Positions 61,880-64,000 of a DNA stretch of 64,000 bases are shown in pieces (position 1 is the first letter of the stretch; every line of letters begins with the position of its first letter). The stretch is from Rhopalosiphum padi (lineage: Eukaryota; Arthropoda; Insecta; Hemiptera; Aphididae). Position numbers and translations under genes: made by a program. The DNA lies in contig NC_083599.1 of the NCBI RefSeq assembly GCF_020882245.1, positions 57,562,748 through 57,626,747 on the forward strand, written 5' to 3'. The notes below the pieces were generated by a model. The model searched no databases. It saw only the letters and a program-made list of their open reading frames with translations, and was not told the DNA's origin.

Positions 61880-62440
61880 AATATTTTGTTGTTTGTATCA
61901 TTATCGCGTTTCTAATTAGAAAATATGCTTTATTTTCAAGTGATTTCTGGTAAAAAATCCTTATTAATTATTTTAAAAATACAAAATAATAAAAACTGGA
62001 AACAATTTAGGTTATTAATAAATATTTTAATATGTCTATTTTATTTATAAACTTTTGAAATTTAAGTTTTCACAAGATATCCTTCTATATATCTAAAATT
62101 AGTTTATTTTTTTAAATCAGAAATTTATTTATTTATTCAATCTAGCTGTTCACAAAATTAAATTAACAACCAAATTCGATTGCGAATAAAATCGATTGAG
62201 ACAGCAGCAGGGCAGATAAGATACTCTGTTGGCAGTTACGAATATAATTGGTTTTTTTTTTATTTACGAAATGATTTTTGAACAATAATAACTAATAAGC
62301 ATATTATTATTATTCAAACACAAATTTAGATCTTCATACTATAACGACATCACGATCGTATTATATTTAATAGCACATTTTCAAGAGGACCGCAATGTAT
62401 GTGCCAGTAGGTACATAATATACTATATTGCTATCGAAAT
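61880..62440. other. AT-rich stretch with a long open frame
   Basis: One plus frame is open without an ATG from about 62290 to 62571, ending LCKQNVTAVCWSRLRGNRVR then VGSRPLYNNV and TGA. The 3' part is GC-rich. Chance cannot be excluded. Confidence 0.25.
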
Positions 62441-62635
62441 AATTGTGAAACGAAAATTATGTAAACAAAACGTGACTGCGGTGTGCTGGTCGCGTTTGCG
62501 GGGAAACCGTGTTCGAGTGGGGAGCCGACCACTTTATAATAACGTGCGTTATAATAATATTATATTGTGATATAATGTATATAGATACATAGCAATTTGC
62601 AGTTGAATAGTTGATCGACAACTACGGTGTAGCCC
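62440..62635. promoter_or_regulatory. short CpG-rich island before a small ORF
   Basis: gtgactgcggtgtgctggtc, gcgtttgcggggaaaccgtg and gtggggagccgaccacttta raise GC sharply for about 100 bp, then TATA-like tatataga (62578) follows. It precedes the ORF at 62636 and may be its promoter. Confidence 0.3.
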
Positions 62636-62845
62636 ATGAAAATCTCTGTAAATTATTCGGGGTGGCAGAAATTTTATTGCGGCCGTGACCGTGGTATTAT
62701 CATGGGAGGAGGGGTGGTTCACCATCAGAGTTTACGTGAATATAAATCCTTATTTTCGTACTCAAATATAATATTTCAAACAATTAAGCGAGATTTGTTT
62801 TCTAAAACAATTCAGTGGATTCTCGATGTCCACGAGTGTATATAA
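62636..62845 (+). CDS. small ORF downstream of a CpG island (hypothetical)
   Basis: Sixty-nine codons from ATG 62636: MKISVNYSGWQKFYCGRDRG, then IIMGGGVVHHQ, SLREYKSLFSYSNIIFQTIK, and an end at WILDVHECI then TAA. Amino-acid use is balanced with Trp, Gly, His and Arg, better than most random frames here. No domain or clear signal peptide. The N-terminal half has the better codon quality, and a splice at CATCAG (about 62727) is possible. Confidence 0.27.
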   Translation: MKISVNYSGWQKFYCGRDRGIIMGGGVVHHQSLREYKSLFSYSNIIFQTIKRDLFSKTIQWILDVHECI

Positions 62846-62849
62846 CGTT

Positions 62850-64000
62850 TTATACTGAACATACATTATAGCGGTATAAACCTTTTCCTTACACCATCGG
62901 ATCGTTGTTGAAATATTGATATTAATAATAAGTTATAATTTTTTACCCGTAAAATTAATCATATAGACTTTACACATATATAAAAATGTTCAGGTTAAAT
63001 GGTGGACATGAGTATAGAAAGAAAGACTTAACGTACAATATAAATGGCTGATAAAATTCTCAATATTTTGGACTTGAGTTAATAATATCAATGATGTGGT
63101 TTTAAAGTATAATATTATATAACATAAGCAAAAAAACAAATTGTGTATAGTGTACATATACAATACACAATATTTATATTTTAAGATTTCCCATAGTGTA
63201 AATAGGAATCTACTAAATTTAATAAATATGTGAAGAATGAAGATAGTATAGTTGTAGAGCTTGTCAATTTGAGATTTTAAATTTCATAATGAAAGTTAGA
63301 ATGATCCTCGTAGTTATATTTATCAAGTATCAATATATTATTGCCATGTATGTATCAAACATCACACAATAAATTAAACCTATAATATATAGTATATACT
63401 GTACTACAACATAATATATTATTATCAATTAGCGATATTTTATTATTAAAATTTAAACCGCAAGCTTATTAATATTTTTTATTTAAAATCGAGAAGAGAG
63501 TAATTCATTTTATAAAAAATTTATTTTATTTAATTTTAGATTTCTTTTTGGATCATTTTTATGAATCAAAACTATATTTCAAACTATAATTTTCATATTT
63601 TAACTATAACATTGTCTTTAAAATGTACTTGATTAAATTTTGAAAATAGGGTACGTGGAAACCCCTTTTAATGTACAAATTTGATGTATTATTATAAAAT
63701 ATTTTGTATGAATGATGACCTAAATGAAACATAATATTTTCAAAGGACTTAAAATTATAATTTAATAAATTAAACTAAAATTATTATCAAATAAAATATT
63801 GGTTCTTATGATGGATATTATTACTAAAATATAATATTTTGTCTGCCTTAATAATAATAGTTGTAATTTTACAGTTATTTAATTCTCATGAATTTTAATC
63901 TTGTTACCCATCTTGTTTATACATTAAACTGTAATAACTTGTGAATTTAAATAAATTAAATATTATAAAATCATTGCTTATTATTACTTATTAGTTATTA
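62850..64000. other. AT-rich stretch, no gene seen
   Basis: Low-complexity sequence to the window end with no supported feature on either strand. Confidence 0.5.

Noticed and set aside
1..64000. CRISPR array, operons or bacterial symbiont DNA
   Set aside because: No regularly spaced repeats, no dense ORFs, no ribosome-binding-site pattern. Splice signals, MITEs and microsatellites point to insect nuclear DNA.

Overview
This window looks like nuclear DNA from an insect, most probably an aphid (Aphididae). It is strongly A/T-rich, with long runs built from motifs such as ataatattataat and taggtacctac, and it contains many short non-autonomous DNA transposons, hAT-type and TTAA-flanked foldback elements, and triplet microsatellites. 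Short islands of CpG-rich sequence stand out from the AT background. There is no bacterial gene organisation, no rRNA or tRNA gene that I can support, and no CRISPR array. The species assignment is inferred from sequence style, not from a database match.

The window is gene-poor. No open reading frame exceeds about 130 codons, which is roughly what chance gives in 64 kb of such sequence. Most of it is therefore intron or intergenic DNA. The best gene evidence is a CpG-rich promoter-like island with a short 5' coding exon at about 8,880-9,362 (+ strand, ATG at 9303, coding-like codons ending at a GTATGT donor). Another candidate is an internal exon of about 210 nt on the minus strand at 54,855-55,065, bounded by consensus splice sites. 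Weaker candidates are a minus-strand exon at 40,322-40,405, two plus-strand segments around a 55-nt putative intron at 37,203-37,414, strong minus-strand donors at 49,908, 50,929 and 52,569, and small ORFs at 13,541 and 42,498. None of the putative host peptides is recognised.

The repeats are the best-supported content. They include a decayed hAT transposase C-terminus (10,381-10,712, minus), two hAT MITEs with perfect 8-bp target duplications (15,347-15,693 and 22,554-22,748), and a third hAT-like MITE (16,246-16,549). Two TTAA-flanked foldback MITEs have long internal inverted arms (47,894-48,338 and 51,262-51,818). A terminal-inverted-repeat family beginning tatacagagtgattcacc has two complete copies (7,092-7,574 and 36,447-37,090) and several single ends. 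A roughly 100-bp interspersed repeat occurs four times. Two tRNA-like SINE heads and a perfect 48-nt palindrome are also present.

Layout: 1-6,480 AT-rich gene-free; 6,480-9,360 CpG islands, one MITE and the first coding exon; 9,360-37,100 intron-like or intergenic DNA with scattered transposons; 37,100-39,120 a second CpG-rich island; 39,120-47,890 mostly AT-rich with a TATA-linked small ORF at 42.4-42.7 kb; 47,890-55,360 a mosaic of foldback MITEs, GC islands and minus-strand splice signals; 55,360-64,000 AT-rich repeats with one late GC island near 62.5 kb. Because genes are fragmentary, no pathway can be described.
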